From Streptomyces vietnamensis (GTDB lineage Bacteria > Actinomycetota > Actinomycetes > Streptomycetales > Streptomycetaceae): a stretch of DNA of 64,000 nt. The notes beneath the pieces were generated by a model that worked only from the letters and a program-made list of their open reading frames with translations, had not been told where the DNA came from and searched no databases. The stretch lies in assembly GCF_000830005.1 (NCBI RefSeq), contig NZ_CP010407.1, positions 6,522,001-6,586,000 of the forward strand, read 5' to 3'. Below are positions 1-8,403 of this stretch, in pieces (within the stretch, counting starts at the first letter, position 1; every line of letters begins with the position of its first letter). The translations under genes were made by a program, and so were the position numbers.

Positions 1-2
1 AC

Positions 3-1406
3 CTCGACAAGTCCGCCGTCTCCCGCTACCTCTCCGGCCGCCGGGTCGCGCCCCAGGACTTCATCGACCGCCTGGTCCGGGAGATCGAGGACCACCTCGG
101 AGCCCCGCTCCAGCTGGAGGCGAAGGAGGCGCTGCGCGGCCGGCGCCTCGAGGCGCTGCGGGTCTGCAGCCCGGACGAGTACCGCCTGGAGAGCCTGCGG
201 GACGAGCTGGCGCGCTCACGGCGCGACACGGAGCGGGCGCACCGCAACATCGAGGCGTTGAACGCGTTGCTGGACAAGAAGGAGGCGGAGGCGCGGGGCG
301 TCGCCGACGACCTCACGAGCCTCCGCCTCGACTGGGGCGCGGAGCGGTCCGCCTTCGCCCGCGCCCAGGAGGACCTCCTCCGCCAGATCGACCGGCTCCG
401 CCAGGACCTCCAGGACGCGGAACACCTCCGGGCGGAGGCGGAACGCCAGACCCGCGAGCTGCGGGACCACGTCCTCGACCTGGAGGAGGAGCTGTCGCGG
501 CGGTCGGCGGTCACGCCCGGCGATGTGCCGCTGGAGCTGTTCAAGCAGCAGCTCCAGCGGATGTGGGACGAGGAGGACCTGACCGAGGCGGCGCGGGACC
601 TGACCGAGGCGGCCTGGTCGCGGCCGCTGGAGGACGTGGCGGAGCTGCTCCGCTGGCTGCGGGAGATCGGCGCGGCCCCGGAGACCTTCGCCGCGGACGT
701 GGCACGGCTGAGGCCGTTGGAGGACGTCCTGGCGTTCAGCCCGGAGGTCACGAGGCTCGGACGCTCCAGGGTCAGGGAGTCGTGGGTGTCCGCCGTCGCC
801 GCCCGGGTCACCGAGCGCAACGCGGCCGCCGTCTACCAGGGGCTGCGAGACCCCGAGACCCGCTCCGAGGCCGAGGCCGACCGCATCCTCGCCGAGGCGG
901 TCGGCCGCGTGCAGAGCAACGCGGAGGCGGTCGCCCTGGTGTCGGCCGCGCTGACCGGCACGGCGCCCCCGGCCCGCCTGCCGCGCGTGGCCGAGAAGCT
1001 CGCCAGGGGGAGCCGGCTCGACCTGCTCGGCATACGGGTCGCGGTCGGGCTCGCACAGGCGGGGAGGTACGACGTGGCGGCCCTCGTGATCGCCGTCGCG
1101 GCCGGCCACGCGCCGGACCGGGAGGGGGACGAGATCGACGACGTGCGGCTCGCCCGCTGTCTCCGGGAGCTCGACGAGGACCTGATCGCGTCCCTGTTCG
1201 ACCTGGTGACGTGGCTGGACGACACGACCGTCATGACGACCTTCGCCGACCGGCTCGCCCGCGCGCACGAGAAGGCGCTCCTGGAGCGGCTGCTCACCAC
1301 CATGGCCGAGCACGGAAGGCTGGAGCTCCTCGACCTCTTCGACGTCCGGACGTCCGGACGGCTGAAGCGCGCGGTCAGGGACGTGCGCGCCTCACGTGGC
1401 CAGTAG
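3..1406 (+). CDS. HTH/coiled-coil protein, 5' end outside window
   Basis: The reading frame is open from the first complete codon, so the start lies upstream and 467 residues are visible. The first residues (LDKSAVSRYLSGRRVAP) look like the recognition half of an XRE-type helix-turn-helix. They are followed, from about residue 45 to 165, by a heptad-rich, Glu/Arg-rich coiled coil. The remaining 300 residues are helical repeats with no motif I recognise. The most likely role is a DNA-associated regulatory or scaffolding protein; no enzymatic function can be claimed. Its last 15 bases overlap the 3' end of the convergent polyphosphate kinase gene. Confidence 0.75.
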   Translation, partial: LDKSAVSRYLSGRRVAPQDFIDRLVREIEDHLGAPLQLEAKEALRGRRLEALRVCSPDEYRLESLRDELARSRRDTERAHRNIEALNALLDKKEAEARGVADDLTSLRLDWGAERSAFARAQEDLLRQIDRLRQDLQDAEHLRAEAERQTRELRDHVLDLEEELSRRSAVTPGDVPLELFKQQLQRMWDEEDLTEAARDLTEAAWSRPLEDVAELLRWLREIGAAPETFAADVARLRPLEDVLAFSPEVTRLGRSRVRESWVSAVAARVTERNAAAVYQGLRDPETRSEAEADRILAEAVGRVQSNAEAVALVSAALTGTAPPARLPRVAEKLARGSRLDLLGIRVAVGLAQAGRYDVAALVIAVAAGHAPDREGDEIDDVRLARCLRELDEDLIASLFDLVTWLDDTTVMTTFADRLARAHEKALLERLLTTMAEHGRLELLDLFDVRTSGRLKRAVRDVRASRGQ

Positions 1407-2291
1407 CCGCGCCCGGCACTCCGCCACGTCGAAGTCCCCCGGCGGGTACTTCGGATCCAGCGCCTCCAGGTGTTCGAGCAGCAGCTTGCTGATCGCCCAG
1501 TTGCGGTACCACTTGCGGTCCGCCGGGACCAGGTACCACGGGGCCTCGTCCGTCGTGCAGCGTTCGAGGGCGATCTCGTACGCCTTCCGGTACTCCGGCC
1601 ACAGCGCCCGCTCCTCGATGTCGCCCGGGTCGAACTTCCAGTGCTTGTCGGGGTTGTCGAGGCGCTTGAGGAGCCGGTCGCGCTGTTCCTCGTACGAGAG
1701 GTGGAGGAAGACCTTGACCACGGTCACCCCGTCCTCGGCGAGGGACTTCTCGAAGCGGTTGATCTGGCCGTAGCGGCGGCTGATCAGGCGGCGCGGGGCC
1801 AGCTCGCGGACGCGGGCGACGAGGACGTCCTCGTAGTGCGAGCGGTCGAAGATGCCGATCTCGCCCGGCTGGGGGAGCGCCCGCATGATCCGCCAGAGGA
1901 AGGGGTGGTTCTGCTCCTCCCGGGTCGGCGCCTTGAAGGCGCGGATGCGGCAGCCGGACGGGTTGAAGTGCCCGATGACGTGCTTGACCGTGCCGCCCTT
2001 GCCGCTGGTGTCCATGCCCTGGAGGACGAGGAGCAGCCGCCGGCGGTCGCCGGCGGTGCTCGCCGCGTACAGGCGTTCCTGGAGTTCGGCGAGGCGCGGC
2101 CCGAGGGCGGCGGTGGCGGCCAGGCCCGTCGCCTTGTCGGCGGGACCGGCGGGGGTCGCCCGGGCGTCGTACGCGGTGAGGTCGATCCGCTCCCCCTCGG
2201 GGACGCGGAGGACGTCACGGAGTGCGGGCTCGGGAGCGGGTACGGGCCAGGGCGCCTTCCGCTTCTTCTTCCCGCCGTCCCTCTTCGCCAC
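1392..2291 (-). CDS. ppk2: Polyphosphate kinase 2 family phosphotransferase
   Basis: This is a 299-residue PPK2-family enzyme. The family transfers phosphate between polyphosphate and nucleotides in the cytoplasm. It has a Walker A loop (GMDTSGKGGT, residues 92-101), a Walker B/DRSHYED segment (149-156), the basic lid region (RDRLLKRLDNPDKHWKF) and the C-terminal W-Y-x-V-P-A-D-x-K-W-Y-R-N block characteristic of single-domain PPK2. The start is GTG followed by a lysine-rich tail. Its substrate class (AMP, ADP or GDP) cannot be read safely from the sequence. It lies downstream of a PhoX-like gene on the same strand, a sensible phosphate-metabolism neighbour. Confidence 0.9.
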   Translation of the reverse strand: MAKRDGGKKKRKAPWPVPAPEPALRDVLRVPEGERIDLTAYDARATPAGPADKATGLAATAALGPRLAELQERLYAASTAGDRRRLLLVLQGMDTSGKGGTVKHVIGHFNPSGCRIRAFKAPTREEQNHPFLWRIMRALPQPGEIGIFDRSHYEDVLVARVRELAPRRLISRRYGQINRFEKSLAEDGVTVVKVFLHLSYEEQRDRLLKRLDNPDKHWKFDPGDIEERALWPEYRKAYEIALERCTTDEAPWYLVPADRKWYRNWAISKLLLEHLEALDPKYPPGDFDVAECRARLLAT

Positions 2292-2376
2292 CTCGGGCCC
2301 CTTCCGCCGCGCCGCTCGTCCTCTCGTCCTCTCCCGATCCTGCGACGGAACCCGGGTGCCCGCTAGTCCGGCCGGT

Positions 2377-3738
2377 TCAGCACCACGGGCCCGTCACCGC
2401 GAACGTCGTGCCGGGCGTGTAGCAGTTGACGTACATCGTCGAGCGGTCCGGGGAGAAGGTGACGCCCGCGAACTCGCCCCACTCCGGGGCCTCCGGCGTC
2501 CCGATGTTCTGGGCGCCCCGGGCCACCGCGTACACCTCGCCCTCCGTGCTCACCCCGAAGACGTGCTGCGCCCCGTTGCCGTCCTCGCAGACCATCAGGC
2601 CCCCGGTCGGCGCCAGGCAGATGTTGTCCGGGGACTCGCCGGGCAGCCGGACGTCGGTGCTCGGGCCGAAGACCACGACGAGCGTGAGCCGGCGCTTGTG
2701 CGGCTCGTACTTCCACACCTGGCCGAAGTGCGTGGCCGCCGAGCCGTCCTTGGCCCGCGCGAAGGAGGACACGAAGTAGACGGCCCGCCCGCCCCAGTAG
2801 CAGCCCTCCAGCTTCTGGGCGTGCGTGATGCCCCTGGGCCCGAAGTCCTGGTGCCGGATGGAGGTCGACGTCGCCAGCGGGTCCGGTACGGGGACCCACT
2901 CGATGCCGTCGAAGCGGGCGCCGGTCTCCTGGACGACGGAGAGGTCGGGTACGCCGGGCACCCGCATGGCCTCCAGGGCGCCGCCCGCGCGCAGCGAGCC
3001 GGTGCCGCCGAGCGGCTTCTCCGGCAGGAAGCGGTAGAAGAGGCCGAAGGGCCGTTCGAAGGCGTCCTCCGTCTCGTACACGATGCCGCTCGCCGGGTCG
3101 ACGGCGATCGCCTCGTGCTGGAAGCGGCCCATCGCGGTGAGCGGGACGGCTCCGGTGCGGTGCGGGTCGGCGCCGTCGACCTCGAAGATGAAGCCGTGGT
3201 CTTTGGTGTAGCCGTTGGTGCCGGTCCGGTCCTCGGTCTCCTCGCAGGTCAGCCAGGTGTTCCAGGGGGTGGGGCCGCCCGCGCAGTTGACGGCGGTCCC
3301 GGCGATGCCGACCCGCTCGTCCAGGACGTTGTTCCGGCCGTCGAGTTCGAGGACCGTACAGCCGCCCTTGCCGGCCGGGTCGTACGTGAGACCGGGGACG
3401 GTGGGGACGGGGATCTTCCCGGTGACCCGGTTCTCGTGGTTGCGGACGAGGTGCACCCGGCCGCGGCGGCCGGCGAAGGCGCCCATGCCGTCGTGGTTGC
3501 TGGGGACCAGGCCCTCGCCGGAGCGGAGCGGGTCGCCCATCCGGGAGAGGACCTTGTAGCGGAAGCCGGCCGGGAGGTCGAGGAGACCGTCCGGGTCGGG
3601 TACGAGGGGGCCGTAGCCGCCCGTTCGGGACGCGGCACTCGCACTGCCGGCGAAGAGTTCGGAGAGGGCGCCCGTGAAGGCGATCCCGGCGACGGAGGCG
3701 CCGGTGCGGGAGAGGATCTGACGTCGTGTTGCGGACAT
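2377..3738 (-). CDS. PhoX-like (DUF839) Tat-exported phosphatase
   Basis: The protein is 453 residues. I start it at the ATG giving MSATRRQILSRTG, because this exposes a twin-arginine signal (TRRQIL, residues 4-9), a hydrophobic stretch and an A-x-A-like cleavage region near residue 35. Longer in-frame starts only add an unlikely extension. The mature part has the DUF839/PhoX layout: LDLPAGFRYKVLS near the start, the SNHDGMG and RNHEN blocks, WLTCEETE, FQHEA and a C-terminal PDNI...CEDGNG segment. PhoX enzymes are secreted calcium/iron alkaline phosphatases; this one is inferred to release phosphate outside the cell. The upstream region carries repeats listed separately. Confidence 0.85.
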   Translation of the reverse strand: MSATRRQILSRTGASVAGIAFTGALSELFAGSASAASRTGGYGPLVPDPDGLLDLPAGFRYKVLSRMGDPLRSGEGLVPSNHDGMGAFAGRRGRVHLVRNHENRVTGKIPVPTVPGLTYDPAGKGGCTVLELDGRNNVLDERVGIAGTAVNCAGGPTPWNTWLTCEETEDRTGTNGYTKDHGFIFEVDGADPHRTGAVPLTAMGRFQHEAIAVDPASGIVYETEDAFERPFGLFYRFLPEKPLGGTGSLRAGGALEAMRVPGVPDLSVVQETGARFDGIEWVPVPDPLATSTSIRHQDFGPRGITHAQKLEGCYWGGRAVYFVSSFARAKDGSAATHFGQVWKYEPHKRRLTLVVVFGPSTDVRLPGESPDNICLAPTGGLMVCEDGNGAQHVFGVSTEGEVYAVARGAQNIGTPEAPEWGEFAGVTFSPDRSTMYVNCYTPGTTFAVTGPWC

Positions 3739-3779
3739 GAGGCGGCAACCCACTTTCTGTTGGCGGACAGACAGGTGGT

Positions 3780-3839
3780 GTGTGACGTGTGACCCGCATG
3801 TGTGTATCACGCACGGTGGTGACAGGTGAACCATGCGGG
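3780..3839. promoter_or_regulatory. Repeat-rich upstream region of phoX-like gene
   Basis: Upstream of the PhoX-like start lie two adjacent copies of GTGTGAC (3780-3793). There is also an 8-base inverted repeat CCCGCATG/CATGCGGG (3793-3800 and 3832-3839). On the minus strand a GTTCACC heptamer (3825-3831) is followed directly by TGTCACC. GTTCACC-like units are the building block of streptomycete PHO boxes, but here the spacing is 7 rather than the usual 11 bases, so a PhoP site is only suggested. Confidence 0.4.
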
Positions 3840-3877
3840 CCACAACTGCCTCATGTGGCGCGGAGGCTGATCCGGCG

Positions 3878-4303
3878 TCAGGTCAGTTCGGCGGTGAGGG
3901 TGATCGTCGTGCCCGTGAGCGCCTGGCTGACCGGGCAGTTCTTCTTCGCGTCCTCGGCGAGCGCCTGGAACTCGTCCGCGTCGAGGCCGGAGACCGTGCC
4001 GCGCACGGTGAGGTGGATGCCGGTGATGCCCTCGCCCGGCTGGAACGTGACGTCGGCCTTCGTCTCCAGGCGCTCGGGCGCGTGGCCCGCCTTGGCCAGG
4101 CCGTTCGAGAAGGCCATCGAGAAGCAGGAGGAGTGCGCGGCCGCGATGAGCTCCTCGGGGCTCGTCTTGCCGTTGGGCTCCTCCGACCGGGCCGGCCAGG
4201 AGACGTCGTACGAGCCGAGGCCGGAGGAGTCGAGGGTGACGACGCCGGAGCCCTTGAGGAGGTCGCCCTGCCAGACGGTGTGGGCGTGACGCACGGTGGC
4301 CAT
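3878..4303 (-). CDS. OsmC/Ohr family peroxidase
   Basis: A 141-residue OsmC-fold protein. These are thiol-dependent peroxidases that reduce organic or hydrogen peroxides in the cytoplasm. The two expected cysteines are present: Cys60 in AAHSSCFS and Cys123 in KKNCPVSQAL, with SPEELIAAAHSSC as the family signature. I start at MATVRHAH, which has a good AAAGGGA ribosome site, rather than at the longer upstream ATG. ALTGTTITL at the C-terminus matches the closing strand of the family. It stands alone between the PhoX-like gene and zapE. Confidence 0.9.
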   Translation of the reverse strand: MATVRHAHTVWQGDLLKGSGVVTLDSSGLGSYDVSWPARSEEPNGKTSPEELIAAAHSSCFSMAFSNGLAKAGHAPERLETKADVTFQPGEGITGIHLTVRGTVSGLDADEFQALAEDAKKNCPVSQALTGTTITLTAELT

Positions 4304-4337
4304 GGTGGATCCCTTTCGATCGGGTACGGCCACCAAG

Positions 4338-5423
4338 CTACTGCGCGACGAGGCCCTTCGCGTCGCGGGCGAGCGCGGTGAGCCGGGAGATCGCCCGGAA
4401 GTACTTCTTGCGGTAGCCGCCGTTCAGCATCTCGTCGCTGAAGAGCTTGTCGAAGGGGAGTCCGGAGGCCAGCACGGGTATCTCGCGGTCGTACAGGCGG
4501 TCGGCGAGGACGACGAGCCGCAGGGCCGTCGACTGGTCCGGGACCGGCTGGACGTCGGTGAGGCAGACGGCGCCGAGGTCGTCGGTGAGGGCGCCGTACC
4601 GGCTCGGGTGAACCCTGGCCAGGTGTTCGAGCAGGTGCGGGAAGTCGTCGAGGGAGGCGCCGGGCGTCGCGTACGCGGTCTGGGTGACGACCTGGTCGGA
4701 GTACGGGGAGGGGGCCTCGGGCAGACCGCGGTGGCGGTAGTCCTCGCCGTCGATCCGCAGCGGCCGGAAGTGGGCGGAGAGGCCCTGGATCTCGCGGAGG
4801 AAGTCGGCGGCGGCGAAGCGGCCCTCGCCGAGCTTGCCCGGGAGCGTGTTCGAGGTGGCGGCGAGGGCCACGCCCGACTCGACGAGCTTGCCGAGGAGGC
4901 TGGAGACGAGGACGGTGTCGCCCGGGTCGTCGAGCTCGAACTCGTCGATGCAGAGGAGACGGTGTCCGCTCAGCGTCTGCACGGTCTGCTGGAAGCCGAG
5001 CGCGCCGACCAGGTTGGTCAGCTCGACGAAGGTGCCGAAGGCCTTCAGCGCGGGCTCCGCGGGGGTCGCGTGCCACAGCGAGGCCAGCAGGTGGGTCTTG
5101 CCGACGCCGTACCCGCCGTCCAGGTAGACCCCGCGCGGGCCGCTCGGCGCGGCCGGCTTCTTCGCGAACCAGCGGCGCTTGCCGGCGCCGGTGGCGTGCG
5201 CCCCGCCGAGGCCCTCGGCGAAGGAGCTGAGGATCTTGACGGCGTCCGTCTGGCTCGGCTGGTTCGGGTCGGGGAGGTACGTGTCGAAGCGTACGGAGTC
5301 GAAGCGCGGCGGCGGCACCATCTCCGCGACGAGGCGGTCGGCGGGGACGTGGGGCTCTCGGGAGCAGAGCGAGAGCGGGGCCGCTTCGGGAGAAGCCGCT
5401 TCGGTGAGGGCACGGGTCGACAC
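4338..5423 (-). CDS. zapE: Cell division protein ZapE (AFG1-like AAA+ ATPase)
   Basis: A 361-residue AFG1/ZapE-family ATPase. The N-terminal part has PPPRFDSVRFDTYLPD, then the Walker A loop GGYGVGKT (103-110), the FVELTNLVGALG helix and the Walker B CIDEFELDD (158-166). The sensor region ATSNTLPGKLGEGRFAAADF follows. In E. coli ZapE interacts with FtsZ at the constricting septum; its role in actinomycetes is less defined. I choose the GTG at 5423 (MSTRALTEA), since residues further upstream read through the neighbouring gene. The start lies only 36 bp from the divergent RibD-like gene. Confidence 0.88.
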   Translation of the reverse strand: MSTRALTEAASPEAAPLSLCSREPHVPADRLVAEMVPPPRFDSVRFDTYLPDPNQPSQTDAVKILSSFAEGLGGAHATGAGKRRWFAKKPAAPSGPRGVYLDGGYGVGKTHLLASLWHATPAEPALKAFGTFVELTNLVGALGFQQTVQTLSGHRLLCIDEFELDDPGDTVLVSSLLGKLVESGVALAATSNTLPGKLGEGRFAAADFLREIQGLSAHFRPLRIDGEDYRHRGLPEAPSPYSDQVVTQTAYATPGASLDDFPHLLEHLARVHPSRYGALTDDLGAVCLTDVQPVPDQSTALRLVVLADRLYDREIPVLASGLPFDKLFSDEMLNGGYRKKYFRAISRLTALARDAKGLVAQ

Positions 5424-5459
5424 AGTTCCCCACTGTAAGCGCCGTGTCAGACTTCGATC

Positions 5460-6221
5460 ATGCGCCAGCTCTTCCCTGTGACGGACATGACAGCCGCTGC
5501 CGACCGGGAGTGGTCGCTCGACGCCCTCGCGGACGCCTATGCGTATCCGGAGGGCGACGATCCGTGGCTGCGGGCCAACATGGTCTCCTCGCTCGACGGG
5601 GCGGGCCAGCACGGGGGGCGCTCCCAGCCCCTCTCCTCCGAGACGGACATGCGGATCTTCGGGATCCTGCGCGGGCTCGCCGACGTGGTCGTGGTGGGTG
5701 CGGAAACGGTACGCCTGGAGGGCTACCGGCCGGCACGCGCGCGGGAGGCCTTCGCGGCCCGCCGGGCCGCCGCCGGACAGGGCCCGGCGCCCGTGATCGC
5801 CGTGGTCAGCGCCTCCCTGAACCTCGACTTCTCGCTGCCGCTCTTCACCGAGCCGCTGGTGCCGACCCTGATCCTCACGGGGGCCGTCGCGCCCCCCGAC
5901 CGGATCGAGGCCGCCCGGGCGGCGGGCGCCGTGGTGCTGATCGCGGGCGACGGGCCCGGGGTGGAGCCGGCCCGCGCGGTGGCGGCGCTCGCGGAGCGCG
6001 GGCTGCGCCGCCAGCTGACCGAGGGCGGGCCCCGGCTGCTCGGCCAGTTCGTGGCGGCGGAGGTCCTCGACGAGCTGTGCCTGACGGTCTCGCCGACGAT
6101 GACCGCGGGTGATGCTCAGCGGATCGCCGGAGGGCCTTCGGTGGCCGTCCCGACACGCTTCCAGGTGGCTTCCGTGATGGAGCAGGACGGCTTCCTCTTC
6201 ACCCGCTACCGTCGGATCTGA
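5460..6221 (+). CDS. Pyrimidine reductase (RibD C-terminal domain) family protein
   Basis: A 253-residue protein made of a single RibD_C/dihydrofolate-reductase-like domain. It has WLRANMVSSLDG near residue 35, the NADPH-binding LADVVVVGAETVRLEGY segment around 75 and the late GGPRLLGQF motif. In riboflavin synthesis this domain reduces the ribosylamino-pyrimidine. Stand-alone copies in Streptomyces are of uncertain substrate, since no deaminase domain or rib genes are nearby. No Shine-Dalgarno sequence is visible before the ATG, and only 36 bp separate it from divergent zapE. A leaderless transcript is therefore likely. Confidence 0.8.
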   Translation: MRQLFPVTDMTAAADREWSLDALADAYAYPEGDDPWLRANMVSSLDGAGQHGGRSQPLSSETDMRIFGILRGLADVVVVGAETVRLEGYRPARAREAFAARRAAAGQGPAPVIAVVSASLNLDFSLPLFTEPLVPTLILTGAVAPPDRIEAARAAGAVVLIAGDGPGVEPARAVAALAERGLRRQLTEGGPRLLGQFVAAEVLDELCLTVSPTMTAGDAQRIAGGPSVAVPTRFQVASVMEQDGFLFTRYRRI

Positions 6222-6279
6222 CAATCGGCGGAATTTGTCGTTCCGCTTACCGTCCGCTGGGCACACTTACTGTCGCAGT

Positions 6280-6297
6280 CCCCGTGCGGGCACGGGG
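6280..6297. promoter_or_regulatory. Hairpin before the 6328 gene
   Basis: CCCCGTGC-GG-GCACGGGG forms two perfect 8-base arms with only two bases between them. It is about 30 bases upstream of the next gene's start. Such a tight palindrome suits a DNA-binding site better than an RNA hairpin, but neither is proven. Confidence 0.4.
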
Positions 6298-6327
6298 AAG
6301 GATGGTTTCCGCAGAAGGGCTCCTGAG

Positions 6328-6798
6328 GTGTTCACAAGCGTTCTGATGATCGAGAAGCCCCTCACGTCCGTCGACGTGGAATTCGTCACCACCCTGCACG
6401 GCGACGAGGGCATGTCCTTCATCGTCCTCATGCAGCCGCGTGGTGACCAGGCCGATGTACTGCTGCGCGCCATCGACGACGTCGCCATGGGCGAACTGAA
6501 GGAAGCCGCCCACGAGGGCGACGAACCGGAGGGCAAGGAGGCCCGGCCCGTGGCCGAGCAGGCCCTGGAGGTCTCGCTCCAGGCCCTGAGAAACGCCGGC
6601 TGCGAAGCGGTCGGGCAGGTCGTCGAGGACCACCCGCTCGACAAGATGAAGGCGGTGGTCGACGAGTCGGAGGCGGACGAGGTGATCGTGCTCACCGCCC
6701 CGCACTACGTGGAGGAGTTCTTCCACCGGGACTGGGCCTCCCGGGCCCGCCACAAGGTCGGCGTCCCCGTCCTGAAGCTCTTCGCCCACAGCGAGTAA
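6328..6798 (+). CDS. Conserved actinobacterial protein, stress-protein-like C-terminus
   Basis: The gene encodes 156 residues from a GTG start preceded by GAAGG; an ATG six codons later is possible. Streptomyces homologues are, as I recall, often labelled indole-3-glycerol phosphate synthase. This protein has none of the catalytic Lys/Glu motifs of TrpC and is too short for a TIM barrel. The visible plan is a beta-strand pair, an acidic helix region (residues 50-90), then VVEDHPLDKMKAVVDESEADEVIVLTAPH. That last part resembles the nucleotide-binding half of universal stress proteins. Function unknown. It is followed by repeats and then murC. Confidence 0.7.
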   Translation: MFTSVLMIEKPLTSVDVEFVTTLHGDEGMSFIVLMQPRGDQADVLLRAIDDVAMGELKEAAHEGDEPEGKEARPVAEQALEVSLQALRNAGCEAVGQVVEDHPLDKMKAVVDESEADEVIVLTAPHYVEEFFHRDWASRARHKVGVPVLKLFAHSE

Positions 6799-6820
6799 CG
6801 GCAAGGCCGGGTCCGCGCCC

Positions 6821-6906
6821 CGTGCAGGGGGTGCGGGCTCGGAGCCGTCGCGTCGCCCGTGCAGGGGGCGTGGACCCGGAGCCGCCACGTCGCCCCGTGC
6901 AGGGGG
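6821..6906. repeat. Three 37-38 bp imperfect tandem repeats
   Basis: The core CGTGCAGGGGG occurs three times, starting at 6821, 6858 and 6896, with related flanks such as GGAGCCG and CGTCGCC. The repeats fill most of the 200-base gap before murC and end about 90 bases upstream of its ATG. No function can be assigned. Confidence 0.7.
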
Positions 6907-6996
6907 CGCGGCCCCGGCCCCGCCGACCGCCGGGACCCCGGCCGGAGCCACTAGGCTGGGGGCTTCCAGAACCACACACCCCGGGGAGAGATCCGC

Positions 6997-8388
6997 ATGG
7001 CACCCGCCATCCCTGCCGCCATGGAACGGCCGCACTTCATCGGCATCGGCGGTGCCGGAATGTCGGGCATCGCGAAGATCCTCGCCCAGCGCGGCGCCAA
7101 GGTCGCCGGCAGCGACGCCAAGGAGTCCGCGACCGCCGAGTCGCTGCGCGCCCTCGGCGCCACCGTGCACATCGGCCACGCCGCCGAGCACCTCGCCGAC
7201 GACGCCTCCGCCGTCGTCGTCTCCAGCGCCATCCGCGCCGACAACCCCGAGCTGGCCCGCGCCGCCGAGCTCGGCATCCCCGTCGTCCACCGCTCCGACG
7301 CGCTCGCCTCCCTCATGGACGGCCTGCGCGCGATCGCGGTCGCCGGTACGCACGGCAAGACGACCACCACCTCCATGCTGGCCGTCGCCCTCACCGAGCT
7401 CGGCCTGGACCCCTCGTACGCGATCGGCGGCGACCTGCACGGTCCCGGCACGAACGCGCGCCACGGCTCCGGCGAGGTCTTCGTCGCCGAGGCCGACGAG
7501 AGCGACCGCAGCTTCCAGAAGTACGACCCCGAGGTCGCGATCGTCCTCAACGTCGAGCTGGACCACCACGCGAACTACGCGTCCATGGACGAGATCTACG
7601 AGTCCTTCGAGGCCTTCACCGCCAAGATCCGCCCCGGCGGCACCCTGGTCGTCGGCGAGCACGCGGGCGCCCGCGAGCTGGCCCGCCGGGTCGCGGACCG
7701 CGAGGGCCTCTCCGTGATCACCGTCGGCGAGTCCGAGGACTCCGACGCCCGCATCCTCAAGATCGTCCCGAACGGGATGAAGAGCGAGGTGACGGTCCTC
7801 CTCGACGGCGTCGAGCACACCTTCACCGTCTCCGTCCCCGGCCGCCACTACGCCCACAACGCCGCCGCGGCCCTGGCCGCCGGCGCCCGCGTCGGCATCG
7901 ACCCGGCCGAGCTCGCCCAGGCCCTCACCGCGTACACCGGTGTCGGCCGCCGCCTCCAGCTCAAGGGCGAGGCCAAGGGCGTACAGGTCATCGACTCGTA
8001 CGCGCACCACCCCACCGAGATGACCGCCGACCTGGAGGCCATGCGCGGCGCCGCCGGCGCCTCCCGCCTGCTCGTCGTCTTCCAGCCGCACCTCTTCTCC
8101 CGCACCCAGGAGCTGGGCAAGGAGATGGGCGACGCGCTGGCCCTCGCGGACGCCTCCGTCGTCCTCGACATCTACCCGGCCCGCGAGGACCCGATCCCGG
8201 GCGTCACCAGCGAGCTGATCATCGCCGCGGCCGAGCGGGCCGGCGCCGCCGTGACGCCCGTCCACGACAAGACCACCGTCCCGGACGTGATCGCGGGAAT
8301 GGCGGGCCCCGGCGACCTCGTTCTCACGATGGGCGCGGGCGACGTCACGGACCTGGGTCCGCAGATCCTCGCCCGCCTGTCGAACTGA
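6997..8388 (+). CDS. murC: UDP-N-acetylmuramate--L-alanine ligase MurC
   Basis: A 463-residue Mur ligase. It adds L-alanine to UDP-MurNAc, the first amino-acid step of peptidoglycan precursor synthesis in the cytoplasm. It shows the UDP-binding GIGGAGMSGIA loop (residues 16-26), the ATP loop GTHGKTTTT (117-125), EADESDRSF, NVELDHHANY and the C-terminal SYAHHPTEM and FQPHLFSRT blocks diagnostic of MurC. The length is normal. The start has a GGGGAGAG ribosome site. msrB follows 15 bp downstream, probably on the same transcript. In streptomycetes murC is often away from the dcw cluster, as here. Confidence 0.96.
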   Translation: MAPAIPAAMERPHFIGIGGAGMSGIAKILAQRGAKVAGSDAKESATAESLRALGATVHIGHAAEHLADDASAVVVSSAIRADNPELARAAELGIPVVHRSDALASLMDGLRAIAVAGTHGKTTTTSMLAVALTELGLDPSYAIGGDLHGPGTNARHGSGEVFVAEADESDRSFQKYDPEVAIVLNVELDHHANYASMDEIYESFEAFTAKIRPGGTLVVGEHAGARELARRVADREGLSVITVGESEDSDARILKIVPNGMKSEVTVLLDGVEHTFTVSVPGRHYAHNAAAALAAGARVGIDPAELAQALTAYTGVGRRLQLKGEAKGVQVIDSYAHHPTEMTADLEAMRGAAGASRLLVVFQPHLFSRTQELGKEMGDALALADASVVLDIYPAREDPIPGVTSELIIAAAERAGAAVTPVHDKTTVPDVIAGMAGPGDLVLTMGAGDVTDLGPQILARLSN

Positions 8389-8403
8389 GGGAGTGGACGA
8401 ACG

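Noticed and set aside
3825..3831. Canonical PHO box
   Set aside because: Only one clear GTTCACC unit; the next similar unit is 7 rather than 11 bases away. Kept only as a weak regulatory candidate.
6328..6798. Label indole-3-glycerol phosphate synthase
   Set aside because: The 156-residue product lacks the TrpC barrel and its catalytic residues; the label is a database inheritance as I recall it.
6821..6906. CRISPR array
   Set aside because: Only three units, spacing of 37-38 bases with no unique spacers separated by conserved repeats, and no cas genes.
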